DNA of 64,000 bases from assembly GCF_020536995.1 (NCBI RefSeq), contig NC_068355.1:120054430-120118429 (forward strand). The letters run 5' to 3'. A program made the position numbers and the translations under genes. The notes below the pieces were generated by a model. That model saw only the letters and a list, made by a program, of their open reading frames with translations. It did no database searches and was not told the origin of the DNA. This document shows, one piece after another, positions 1 through 12,700 of the stretch (its first letter is position 1; the number at the start of each line of letters is the position of its first letter). This DNA comes from Dreissena polymorpha (lineage: Eukaryota > Mollusca > Bivalvia > Myida > Dreissenidae).

Positions 1-254
1 ACTTAAATACTGTTTAAAATTGTTAATGAAACCATTTAAACAAGTAAAGCTTACATTTAATTTGACTCGCATCTTTGCATGTAATTTTTGTTGATCTGTT
101 CATGGTCTGATTAGCAGTAAGAAGATGGCAAATACATGATAATTGAAAAGTAAGAAGAAGTGAATTATACTCGTCCATAATGGTGTCTCTGCTATATGTT
201 CTTAGTTCTTGAAAATGCATGTATTTCCAACCAATAAGTGCTTGCTATATTCAG

Positions 255-624
255 GGTCAGATGAGAACAGTGAGCCACAGCCTATACCTTCATTACTGGT
301 AGGATGTGAGAAAGACTCTGCCAATGTGTCCCCATATGCTCTCAGATACTGGGTATGTAGTGCTATATATATATGTATGTAAATATATCAAAGAAGCTTT
401 TGTTTTAAGAAATACCTTGCTTAATAATGTTGTTTAATAAATTTCAGTACCGCCTTGACAGAACCTTAGTGTTCTTTCGATTGATTGTGTTTATTTGTAT
501 TTGTATTCTTACATGACTATTTCTATGTTATGTAATGTTATGTTGTTACACCTATTTACGTGACAGAAAGTATGTGTATATATATGTATGAAGACGATGT
601 ACTTTTGTATAAGTCTGAATAAAC

Positions 625-701
<77 letters not shown>

Positions 702-3700
702 GCTAAAACTCTTTAAATGACCTGTTAAGCTTGACTTTGAGTGTATTAGAGAAGTCTTCAGCTGTCTTTTTCTCCTCCACATTAAGAGAATTCTTCAGCT
801 GTCTTTTTCCCCTCCACATGAAGACATTTAGAGCATTTTCAGCTATCTTTTCCCCCTCCACATTAAGAGAATTCGTCAGCTGTCTTTTGCCCCTCCACAT
901 TAAGAGAATTCTTCAGCTCTCTTTTGCCCATCCACATTATTTCTTTGTATTAATTAAGTATCCTTAATTTCTTAAATAACCAGCCTAGATATATTATTTG
1001 AGACCATAAGGCCATCCTTAAAAATTCTTTTGTTTGGCATAACCCGACCGACCCACTAAAATCGGCCCGACTGAACTTTTTTTTTGTTACTTTCCAAAAA
1101 AATATTTTTTTTGCTCGCCGAAACTTCTTTCCCCTAAATTTGTCCTTTCCGCTTTTTATCCTTTCCGGTTATTTGCGTCATTTACAGGGGTGTCAATTTT
1201 CCGGATTATTCCGGAAATCCGGATTTGAGCCGTCCAAGGTTGATTTTGAGGTGAATGTTAATCCGATGAGTTTGTTCAAGGCGGGTGGGGGTAGGGACAA
1301 AATTCTTTAAGTGCGGGATCATTTCAGAACGAATATTGTTATAGCATCGTCGGCATTCCGGACATTTGTGCTTGGTTCCGATTTTATTTATTGATTTCTG
1401 ATTGGTAAGCGGCTGGCACTGACATGAGCAGTAACTGGCTACATGTAAGTAAAGCACTGCAATATCATATTTTAAAACAATATGTTAATCAAATTATATA
1501 TTGACTGCGTATTTGCAGGGTCACTGGTTACTGATTTTCATTTTCTGCAGTCAAAGGATATGCATATTTTATTTCATTTGCAAATGATGTATCGCGACAT
1601 GTTTTCGGACAGTCGTTTTCGGATACGCTGGTTTGTCAATTTTAATTTAATTTCGAAGTTTTTAATATCATTTGTTTAGAATGACAAATACTCCTGCGGT
1701 GTTACGGATGGTTTGGTTTATAATATGTTGCATTGTACTTACCAGAAATTGCACCTAGAAAGACTATAAAAAAAGAACAATAAGCTAGGGCTTGGGGGTT
1801 CGGGCCCTCTCTTCCCTTTATCCTACGGCTTAATTTAATTTTCCGGATTTCAAATTTGGGACAATTGGCACCCCTGCATTTAACTGAATGCTCTTTCAAG
1901 GATATCTAGAATAGCAATGAACAAAATGCGTACCGGTATTTATTTGAGTCGCCTATTTATTTGACATATGCATATGCGATTAATTAGACTTTTAATACAA
2001 TTAAACTCACTCTTGTTTTTCTCGTTTCCCTTTAATTAAAATACGCTGCTGTCGTTAAGGATAGTTTGGGAGTAAAAAAAACAAATTAATTAATTATCAC
2101 CGTTCAATTCAATTCGGCAATCGGCAGAGATGTGTAATATTATCGCCATATAACTAATTAATTAATTATCACTCTTTAATTCAGATCGGTAAATATTCGG
2201 TAGAAAGATAAAGAGAGGTCAGCTTTGAAATATTTATTGACGGGTATTGTCACGTTTTTGTTTCATTTGCTTATCTCTCTATACGACTTTCCGACCGGTC
2301 GCTATTTTGGAGGCAGACGGCGATATTAAATGTGTAATCAAATTATACAACATCTGCGCATGAATGACCCAATATTATCCGATAGCTTCACCCTTTCTCA
2401 CGTTTCATTCGACAACGTCATGTCATGTGTAAGCGAGCTCAATGCTGATTGGCCAGCTACCACGTGCACTTCATTAACAATAAGATCAAGCAATTTCTTA
2501 TTGGGTACAGACCGGGTTTCAAAAAATGTTCGAATTGCAAACACTTTCATTGAAACAAAGAGACAAACATAGAAAACCAGTCCGGATTAAAAAGGGCGGA
2601 TGTTTTCAATGAAATTTTACTAGATTTTCGCATTTTCGCAATTTAGATTTTTCTTGAGCCAAATTTTCAATAGTTTTGCAAATGACTCAAATGGCGAACG
2701 ACAGCGCGAGCATTGCGAACGTGTTATTATTGGAATAAATGCTCACTACTACAGGGCTCGCGCTGTCGTTCGCCATTTGCGAAAGAATAGCGAATTTGGC
2801 TCTAGAAAAATATAATTTGCGAATATGCTTAAATCTCTTTAAATTCCATTGAAAACATCCGCCATTTTAATCCGGAGTGTTTTTTTTTAAAACTATTTTT
2901 CTCTTTGTTTCCATGAACAATTTGAAGTGCATATGGTAGCGGGCCAATCAACATTGAGTTCGCTATCGGGTAATATTGGGTCATTCATGCGCAGATAATG
3001 AAATAAACAGTTGATATTGTCGTCTTCCTACAATATAACGGCCGATGGCAAAAGTCGTATAAAAAATAAGTAAATGAAAAGAAGCTCTTTATAGAAAAAA
3101 TAGACTTACGAATACACGTGCGGTGATACGGACAGTGCAGAAAAATCTTTACAATTTACCAATTTCCTTTCAGTTTGGTATATGTCGGAGTTCAATGTCA
3201 GAAAAAAAAATATTAAAAAAAAAATAAAATCCCTACCTACCAACTCACCCAAATTTACCTGGGTCGGGTTATGCCAAACAAACAATTTTTTAAGGATGGC
3301 CTAATTACATGTGAAAACATTAAGGAGTTGTAAGAATGAAGCAAATCTAGTAATTTTTATCTGAAAGTTTAAAATTTCCTTGAAGATCTTAGTGACAACT
3401 GGTCCTGTGCTAGCATGTGTACAATGGATTCATGCTCAATTCCCAACTGTTTAGGACAAGAATATGTTGGAGCCTTATGGTCATCGTCGGGACATTGCCT
3501 ACCTGGTGGTCACCCTTGACAATGACTACATCCTGTCCCTTGCTCAGCCGTTCTTCAAGGAGCTCAGCACCATGTACGAGTGGCTGCGACTGGGACGCCA
3601 CGCGCCCATCTCTGAGAAGATCCGAGACGGGATCCTGCGTATCGGGCGCTCCATGCAGCAGAAGATCGGGGATCAGGACGTGGATGACTGGTTTAAGTAC

Positions 3701-6700
3701 ATCCCCAGCAACACCGTGTCCTCCAACCTGAAACTCTACGCACAGACCTGTAAACATTACCTAGGTATGAACTGACACTTTTAATGTTTACAGTTATGTA
3801 CGCTTGAAAACAATCTTCCCTCAGTATGCACAAATTGTTTCATCTTTATCTAACAATAAACTGCTGTGGATTTTAGACAAGTGAAACATTATTTAAATAA
3901 TTTGACCTAAATGTTACTGCTCCACAAAATTGCTGTGCACATATGATTTCTATTATATAAATACTCATGGATTTTTTTTTCCGATGTTTGCATTTGGTTT
4001 TGTTTGTGCACATTTTGCTCAAATTTAAGAGACTTGAACAGTTTATTAAGTACTCTTCAGTCAATGCAAATCGCTGCAAGTACAGAAACTAATTTATTCT
4101 TCGTATAGGCACAATCATATATTAATGCATAAAGGTGAGTGCCAAGTTAACTTTTGGGGATCACTATCCAGAAATAATATATTAATGCATTTGAAACAAG
4201 TTGCATTTAATGAAATAAAGTATTAAATTCTATTGGGGTTACATTTTCAGGGCCATTTCTTGCAAAGCAGACAGACTACAAGATGTTGTTTGCTGCTAGT
4301 ACGTCTAGTCAACGCCTGCCTCAAAACCGTACAGCTGACTTGCAGAACTCTGAGTCGTTAAATACCTCTCAGTCTAATGATGACAGAGGTAATTTCATTA
4401 GATATTGATAAGTAGTTTGAGCATAACATTGCACTGTTTCAGTGATCTTTGAAGCAAAAATCTTTTTAAACAGTATCTGGCAATAAGCATGTTGAAAACA
4501 AAATTTTCATTTATTTACTTATTTTGCAATTATTGGTAGTGTAACTATTATGAGAATGATTTATATGTAAATCAGGGATCATATTTTTTCGGTTTTGTCG
4601 GTCCTAGACCGATTGGGGTCCTAAAAGACCGATTGAAAAACCAAAACTGTCGGTCCGATTCTGTTTGCTAAAATTCCCATGTCATGAAATCACTTATACA
4701 GTTCACATGCTAACACACCCTAATGACATTCTTATCTCGATTAGGTGTGACAAACCATTCGCTGCAGTCTCTAAACCGGTCAGGACCGGTTTATTGCACG
4801 TCAGACCAAGAATAAAAAGCTTTAACAGCGCATTAAAGACGCGTCCGATATTACATATTGATCGATTATCGGTGTCATTGTATGTCTATTGATAGTTATC
4901 ATTGTTATAGCGGTTTCTCTGTTTTGTCTGCTAAGGTGACTGCAGATAATAATCGGTCTTCGATGTTAATTGACATGCGTGTGATACAAAACAATATGTT
5001 GCGATTGTAATGTATTGTTATCACTGTAAACTGTAATAGATTTAATAATATCCGAGATAGAAGTCAAAAAACGATTCTAACACGGCACGTGACAACTTTC
5101 ATATAAACGAAGAAGAAATTTGTCTAGGGGTTATTCTGCAATAATTATGGGCGGCTCTTATGCACTGAAAGCACGCGCTGTAACTAAACAAAACATGCCA
5201 ATACATTTTCCACCAGCGTAATAATCCGGTAATATAATTATGAATGAAAGTCGCGGATCTGATCGACAGAACAGCCGAAAGTTATTTTTATGGGCGGAAC
5301 TTCACATAAAATAGTACACAAGAAAAATAATATACATTGTATAAATGTTTAGTAAAACCGTGTTAGAATCGAAATAATTTGTGTACTTTATAGTTTGTTG
5401 TTGAATAACCCACAACCGGAAAATTCAATGTGTTGTTTCAAATCACTCGTGCTTCCCACTAGTGATTTTATCCCTACGCATCTAAACTATCGGCCGTGGG
5501 TTATTTAACAAAAAAATATAACATTTACGAATTATTTCTTAATTATTTGGTTTTGTTATTGTCAGTAGCCAACCTACGCACAGACATTTGTTTGGTTCAA
5601 TGCATGTTTGTATGCTATTATCGAGTCGACAACGATTTAAAACATGGGTATTGACTTTCACAGATTTATAATATTGACAACGATGAAAAAAAGTCTGATA
5701 AAACAGCACACCAAACAACAAAGAAATAGCAAATGATAAAACCAGTTGAGAAAACTCGTATGTTCCGTTTAAAAAAATGCCTAAGGGAATTTTACTTGTA
5801 CATGTATTATACCACCTTCATGAATGGCAAAATCAATGGTATATATTTTAACGTAATTTGTCATGATTTTGGATATACTTTTTCGGATTATTTTTCCCCA
5901 TTTTATCCAGACCGATTGATGTTGCGGAAAATATGATCCCTGGTGTAAATATGTCACAATGTCAGACATTGCAACATTTTAACAAGTCTAAAATCATCCC
6001 GTGTTCTTGATACTGTTTGTGCACTGCTGGAATGAATATTTTAAGGCTTGAACATTATCAAATTGAAGTTACATCCATACACTCACAAGGGTATTTCACA
6101 AACACTGGCAAGGGTTTTTGACATACACTCACATTGCTGTTTGACATACACTGGCAAAGGAGTTTGAGATACAATTGCAACGGTATTTGACATACGCACA
6201 TAACGGTGTTTGATTAGCACACATTTAAGTTGTCGTAATTATAAATTTCCTGGCTTTTTGGCAAAAAAGTTATGGTATCCATGCAGATGGTGAAGGGGCC
6301 CATCGGGACTTGCATGAGGAGGTGGCAGACGTGAGCCAGGGTGACGGTCCAGTGATTGTGATCTACATCGTGAACCCGTTCACGTATGGCCATGACTGGG
6401 ATGACCGGCTCTCCATGATTGGGCTGCTGCGGTGCTATCAAGAGATTGTGCAGGGTCTGCCAGAATTCATGCAGAACAATGTTTATCTGCAGGTGTGTAC
6501 AGAGAATTCGGTTGGTTGGTTGATATTGACTGGACACTTCTCCTTATCTCCATATTGCATAGTTTTTGGTAGTTCTACTCGTTTAAAATGTGTTTATTAA
6601 TATTTTCTCCAATTTATTTATTTTTGTAAAAATCAAACATGTTTAAAAATGGTTAAAACACCATATTCATGAAACAAAATGTGTTCATTGTCCTTAGTTC

Positions 6701-9700
6701 TTGATATTTAAACACCATTCACACCATTTTCAGATTCTGCCAGTACAAAGCATTATCGATGCCAAAGAAGGAAATAATCAGTTCCAGCTATTGAAGAACA
6801 TCGCATTCTCGGTATTCACGAGTTGTCGCTTGAACCTGTCTCACAATGTAATGGGTAGATCTCTCACTGGATTTGGACCTGCAGCAGCTGCAGAACAGTT
6901 CCTGAAACGCAAGGCAAATGTGAGTTTGCTTGTTACGGACATTCACAATAATATTGACATGTGTTGTGTTCTGAGAAAACTGGGCTTAATGCATTTGCAC
7001 AAAGTGTCGTCCCAGATTAGCCTGTGCAGTCCGCACAGGCTAATCAGGAACGACACTTTACTCCTTAATTGCATTTTTGCTAAGAAGAGACTTCATTTAA
7101 ACGAAAAATGTCAAAAGCGTAGTGTTGTCCCTGATTAGCCTGTGCAGACTGCACAGGCTAATCTGGGACGACACTTTACGCACATGCATTAAGCCCAGTT
7201 TTCTCAGAACGTGATTCATAATATTGAAATGATGAAGAAATATGACATAGTTTAGCTGTGTCCTTAATTGATTGTTACATGAACAATCAGTTGTCTAATC
7301 ATGAAGTATCCAACAGGTCTTAATTAGGTCAAAACTTTGTAGTCATATGTCTTTAATAGAATATCCTTGTCATATGTTGTTGAGTTTTGCAGTTACTTTG
7401 CACACTTGTCCTCAATCATGAGAAGATGTGTTGTGAAAAACACCATTTATGTACTTCAAAGGGTAAGGTCACACCTAGATGTCAAATAAGGCCATAAACA
7501 GCTTGAAAAGTCCTGTCTCAATAAAAAAATTGCCATATGGATTTAGAAATTATTTTTCACAAATCTTGACCGTCTTAGCCCTTTCCCACTCAAAATCAAA
7601 GTGAAAATGGCTATGTGCAAACAGTATAAACCAGAACAGCCTAGGAGTAACTCACGGTCTATTCAGGTTTTATGCTGTTTGCTGCTTATCAGTAGCTAAG
7701 TGTTGGAAATGAAACCTTAAAAATGTGAATATAGTAAGAAAAGTCTTTAATTAAATTTAATTTTCTAAGGGACTATAAGTGTGTAAAAATATATATCTAT
7801 GTGGTAAAGGGTATAGATGACGTGTTACTTGTAACACCCGTCTCCCTCCCTTAAGGGTTGATATAACACTTGGAGTTTAAATGTCAACTTGGACATAAAC
7901 AGCTTGTTTGGGACATAAGAGAGTTATGAGACAAAAGTGCAATGTGTGGGCATCCATGCCCTTTTGGCACATGTCTTGTTTGCATATTCATATATCATGT
8001 TGTGTAGTTGCCATCTACAAATAAATGGATTTCAAGACCAGGCAGGTTAATTACTCTGCTGTTAGGCAAACATTTTTGACAACTCTTGGCTTCTTTCGTA
8101 AGCTCAAGTAAGAATAAACTTAAATTTCTCAGCTACTTTTGTGAATCATCTTCTTTCTGTTCACATCAATGAAGCCTCTACGTATAACAATGTTCTCAAA
8201 TGATCTGCTTTCATATGAGTCGTGTTCTGAGAAAATTGGGCATAATGCATGTGCGTAAAGTGTCGTCCCTGATTAGCCTGTGCAGTTCGCACAGGCTAAT
8301 CAGGGACGACACTTTCCGCCAAAATTGGATTTTTGCTAAGAAGAGGATTCATATAAACGAAAAATGTCATAACAGCGGAAAGTGTCGTCCCAGATTAGCC
8401 TGTGCGGACTGGCTAATCTGGGATGACACTTTACGCGCAAGCATTTTGCCCAGTTTTCTCAGAACGCGACTAGAACGCAACTGATATAAATTCTCTCTCG
8501 CTCTAGATCGAGTCTACAGGCCTTTACAAGTTGTACAATCCTCCGTTCATTCTTGCACCACTGAAAGACAAGCAGGAGCAGTTGGCCGAGTCTTGCAGTG
8601 AGAAGCGTGAGAACAGCACCATACTTCTGTGTGTGTACTGCCTGTCAGAGGACCAGCGCTGGCTCCTGGCCTCCTGTACGGATGACAGGGGCGAAACCAT
8701 AGAAACCTGCACTGTCAACATTGATATTCCAAACAGGTAAAGCAATGCGAGGGCCTTGTTTTGGTTAATTGACAGTTGGTTTTCTGTACCTTTTCAGTAC
8801 ATTTTCAACATAATGATATCAATTTTGAACTTCGGAAAAAAAAACTGGTTTGTCAATCAGTCCCTTTCTGCTGATTGCATTCCTTCGAATGTGAACGGGT
8901 AATGCTTAACTTATTTAAAAAATATTATGTATGTTGATATATTTGGTAGTTGCAGCTTTGTTTGTTCTTTTCGCAGAGCATGTGCAGACATCTGTTATGT
9001 TTCCTTAGTTTACAATGTGTTCATTGTGTAAGTTTTTAAATGGCAATCACTATTTGTTAAAAATTAATAAGGAGGGAAATTTTACCTCCCTGTGAAATTT
9101 GCTGTTTACCACGCCCATATGATTTTGTACCAAATATATAATCTTCATGTATTACCATAACCTTTAGTTGGAAATAAACCCGTCTTGTTTTATAATTGAT
9201 ATGATTCTTGTTCTTAGAAAACTGGGCATAGTGCATGTGCCTAAAGTGTCGTCCCAGCAGATTAGCCTTTGCAGTCCGCACAGGCTAATCAGGGTCGACA
9301 CTTTCCGCTTAAATTGGAATTTTTTGCTAAGAAGAGAATTTCATTGAAACGAAAAATGTCGTAAAAGCAGAAAGTGTTGTCCCTGATTAGCCTGTGCGGA
9401 CTGCACAGGCTAATCTGGGACGACACTTTACGCACATGCATTATGCCCAGTTTTCTCAGAACACAACTCATATTAATAGAAATCGTCGTAAGAAGACATC
9501 AGCACGGAGGATTGGTCTCGGAAAGCTGTGGGACTTTATCTTAGGCGTGATCTCCATGTCTTCCAAACCTTGCAGGATCGTGGTCGGTCGCTTTGGCCGG
9601 ATTGGGCATGGGGAACTGAAGGGTAAGGCTGTTGCCTTTGCTCTGATATGTGTAGGTCTTGCAACAAAATTACAGTCATAAATGAACAACAATTTAAAAA

Positions 9701-12700
9701 CAATAAAAACGTTTTTTCAACTTTAACTCCTTTGCAATGTTTTGGTAATTATTTGTTTTAAAGTGTTAAACTGTTTAAGTAGATTTAGATTAAATGTTCA
9801 TTTTGTTAATTGTTGATGTTTTATAGAGATTAAGTGAGATTGTTTTGTTTAAGTTAATAAATCTTGACACAATTCCTTTGTATTTGAAACCAAAAATGCT
9901 GAAAATAGCTTTGTTTTGGTTAGAAAAATAAATCATGCCAGAAAAGAATATTTTTGATATAGTTAAAATTAGATTTATGCTTATGTTTGTATGTTGTAGG
10001 TTGGTCGGGTCTCTTGAGCAAGAAGAACATACAGAAGTGCAACAAGAGGATGCGGGACATGTGTTCCCAGTGCACACACCAGGTTGAGGGCGAACACCCC
10101 ACCATAGTCAGTGCCTGCCTCATCTCGTTTGAGCAACACCGTAGCTTCAACCTTATGCCCGAGTGTGTGAAAGCCGAGAGCGAAAAGCAGCGGCGAAATT
10201 GCCCGCTGCAGACGCCACGGGATGCATCATGTTCTCATATTCTCGTCTTTCCAACCTCTGCCACAGCGCAGGCTAGTACTCAACAGAACCAGCTGGATGC
10301 CACAGGTGGAATTGATCTTGGTGGCCACAATTTGGAGTTTGGTGTGGATCTTGCAGATAACATCATCAACGACTTCGACAACAACTCCGATGACTTTGCA
10401 AATCTGATGGATGTGTTTGTGTCCATGACGAACTCGCCGCATGACAACCCAGGATCCCCTGGTCAGCTTGATATGGGCAGAAACTCGCCTTCCAAGATGA
10501 ATGGTGTCAATGTGGTAAGTGGGTTGTGACTTTTTGCAGAGTAAAGTGTGCAATTATCATGTAAACACTTAATGTATAGAGACCCATTTCATCTGCGTAA
10601 TTGGGTCTAGTCTAAGCTATTACATACTATTACTTTTTATTGGGTCATAAACTAGGAATAAATTGAGGTAATATCACAATAGTGAACATTGTCATATAGC
10701 AAGTTAATATTGAAATATATTATATGGCTTGAAATCATACTTACATACATGTACTTATGGAGAAGATGTTGCTGAAAGTTAAAGGTAGAGACGGCAAACA
10801 ATTTCAAGGTTTCTGCCATGAGTGGTGTAAAAAGTAGAATAATGATTAATGCTGTGTTACAAATGTTGAACTAAGTTATTTGTGAAGATTGCAGCACTTT
10901 CCTAAATGACTACTTGAACTGGCAAAGAAATTTGCGCGATCTTGAATTTAAGGTGGACATCTAGATTAAATGGGGGAAAAAAACATTATTATCGCCTCTT
11001 TGCATGCAGTATTAAAAAAACACCAATATGGCCACTGGTCAATTGGTAAGTTTTTAGCCTTGCATTTTTATTCATAATCCTGTTGTGTTTTTTTACAGAT
11101 GAGTGCCACGCCCCAGGAGAAGGACCCCCAGGATGACGCCCCCAACCTGCTCCAACAGCCCCTTGCCATGGGATACTACATCTCCACTGCCGAGACTGGA
11201 CCCCTCCCTCGGTGGTTCTGGTCAGCCTGCCCCGACAATGAACACACGTCCGTCAAGTGCTTTAAGGTAAGCATTAGTGTTAGTGTTAGCGAAATATCAT
11301 GTCTGACACAGACAATTTCGTACAAAGTCATGGAGCTTGCCTTGTCTTTTTGTTACCAAATTGTTCCTCTACTTTCCACTAATGTCACTGTGTGTGTATG
11401 AGTTTTCAATGTGGTTATCGGCTTTTTTATCTTCTTTGAGAATGGCCTAAGGCATACATTTCACAATTTGAACATGGCCATCTCTCAAATCTTACACGGC
11501 CACATTAAACAAATTAACGCCTTATTAACTCTGAAAACCTTACTTTTTGCTCTATGCATTCAAAACTTTTTGCTCTATACGTTCGAAATCAACTATTGAG
11601 CGATTTAAGATACCGGTACTCTTTATTTTGTTATCCACCGCCATAGGTGGAGGGATATTGTTTTGGCGTTTTCTGTCCGTCTGTCTATCGGGAGCCATAT
11701 CATAGCCCTTTGTATCTTGAAAAAATGCTTTTTTGTGTGTCTGGAGCCATATCTTGGAAGTGCTTTGGCGTATTTCATCGAAACTTGGTATGAGTATATA
11801 TATATGGATAAGAGGATGATGCACGCCAAAGTGCATTGTACACCATCTGTTAATAACAGAGTTATAGCCCTTTGTATCTTGAAAAAATGCTTTTTTGTGT
11901 GTCTGGAGCCATATCTTGGAAGTGCTTTGGCGGATTTCATTGAAACTTGGTATGAGTGTCCAGAAGCATATTAGCAGGGGATATCAAATCAACGAATTTG
12001 CTTGTTGTCATGGCTTTCGTTAGTGGAAGTACTAACATAATTTTCAGAAAACAATGTTGCTGAATGCCTAGAATTATAAGTGTGTTTAAAAACTAGATAA
12101 ATAGTATAGCTTTTACCATTTTTAGCTTGGCTGTTTTCGGAGAAAACCCGAGGTATTGTCACAGCCAGCTAGTCGTGTCGTGTCCGTCATTGTGTCCGCC
12201 GTCCGGTAAAACCTTAACATTTTGTTAAGGTTTTGAACATTGGCTCTAAAATCAAAGTGCTTCAACCTACAACTTTGAAACTTCATATGTAGCTGCACCT
12301 TGATGAGTTCTACATGCCACACCCATTTTTGAGTCACTAGGTCAAAGGTCAAGGTCACTGTGACCTCTAAAAACAAATATAATCTGTCAAGCTTTCATTT
12401 ATTAAAAAATGCACCCGCAGCCGAGCGTTGAACCCGTTATGCGGTGCTCATGTTTCAGTTCAGTTTGACTTGTCCCTTTATCAGACTTTTTTTTCAAATT
12501 GAAAACCTGGTTTTGTGACAATTTTGTCCCTTGTTAGCTCACCTGAGCACAACGTGCTCATGGTGAGCTTTTGTGATCGCTTTTTGTCCATCGTGCGCCA
12601 TCAACATTTGCCGTGTTAACTCTTTATAGGCCACATTTATTGTCCAATCTTAATGAAATTTAGTCAGAAGATTGGTTTCAATGATATCTTGGATGAGTTC

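Noticed and set aside
1206-1457. Cys-rich 83-codon frame on the - strand, possible zinc finger or transposase relic
   Set aside because: Cysteine and histidine spacing fits no finger I know, and it lies in a short MITE-like element.
3410-3757. 115-codon frame on the - strand
   Set aside because: Mirror of the MED13 exon 3455-3764, which carries the family sequence.
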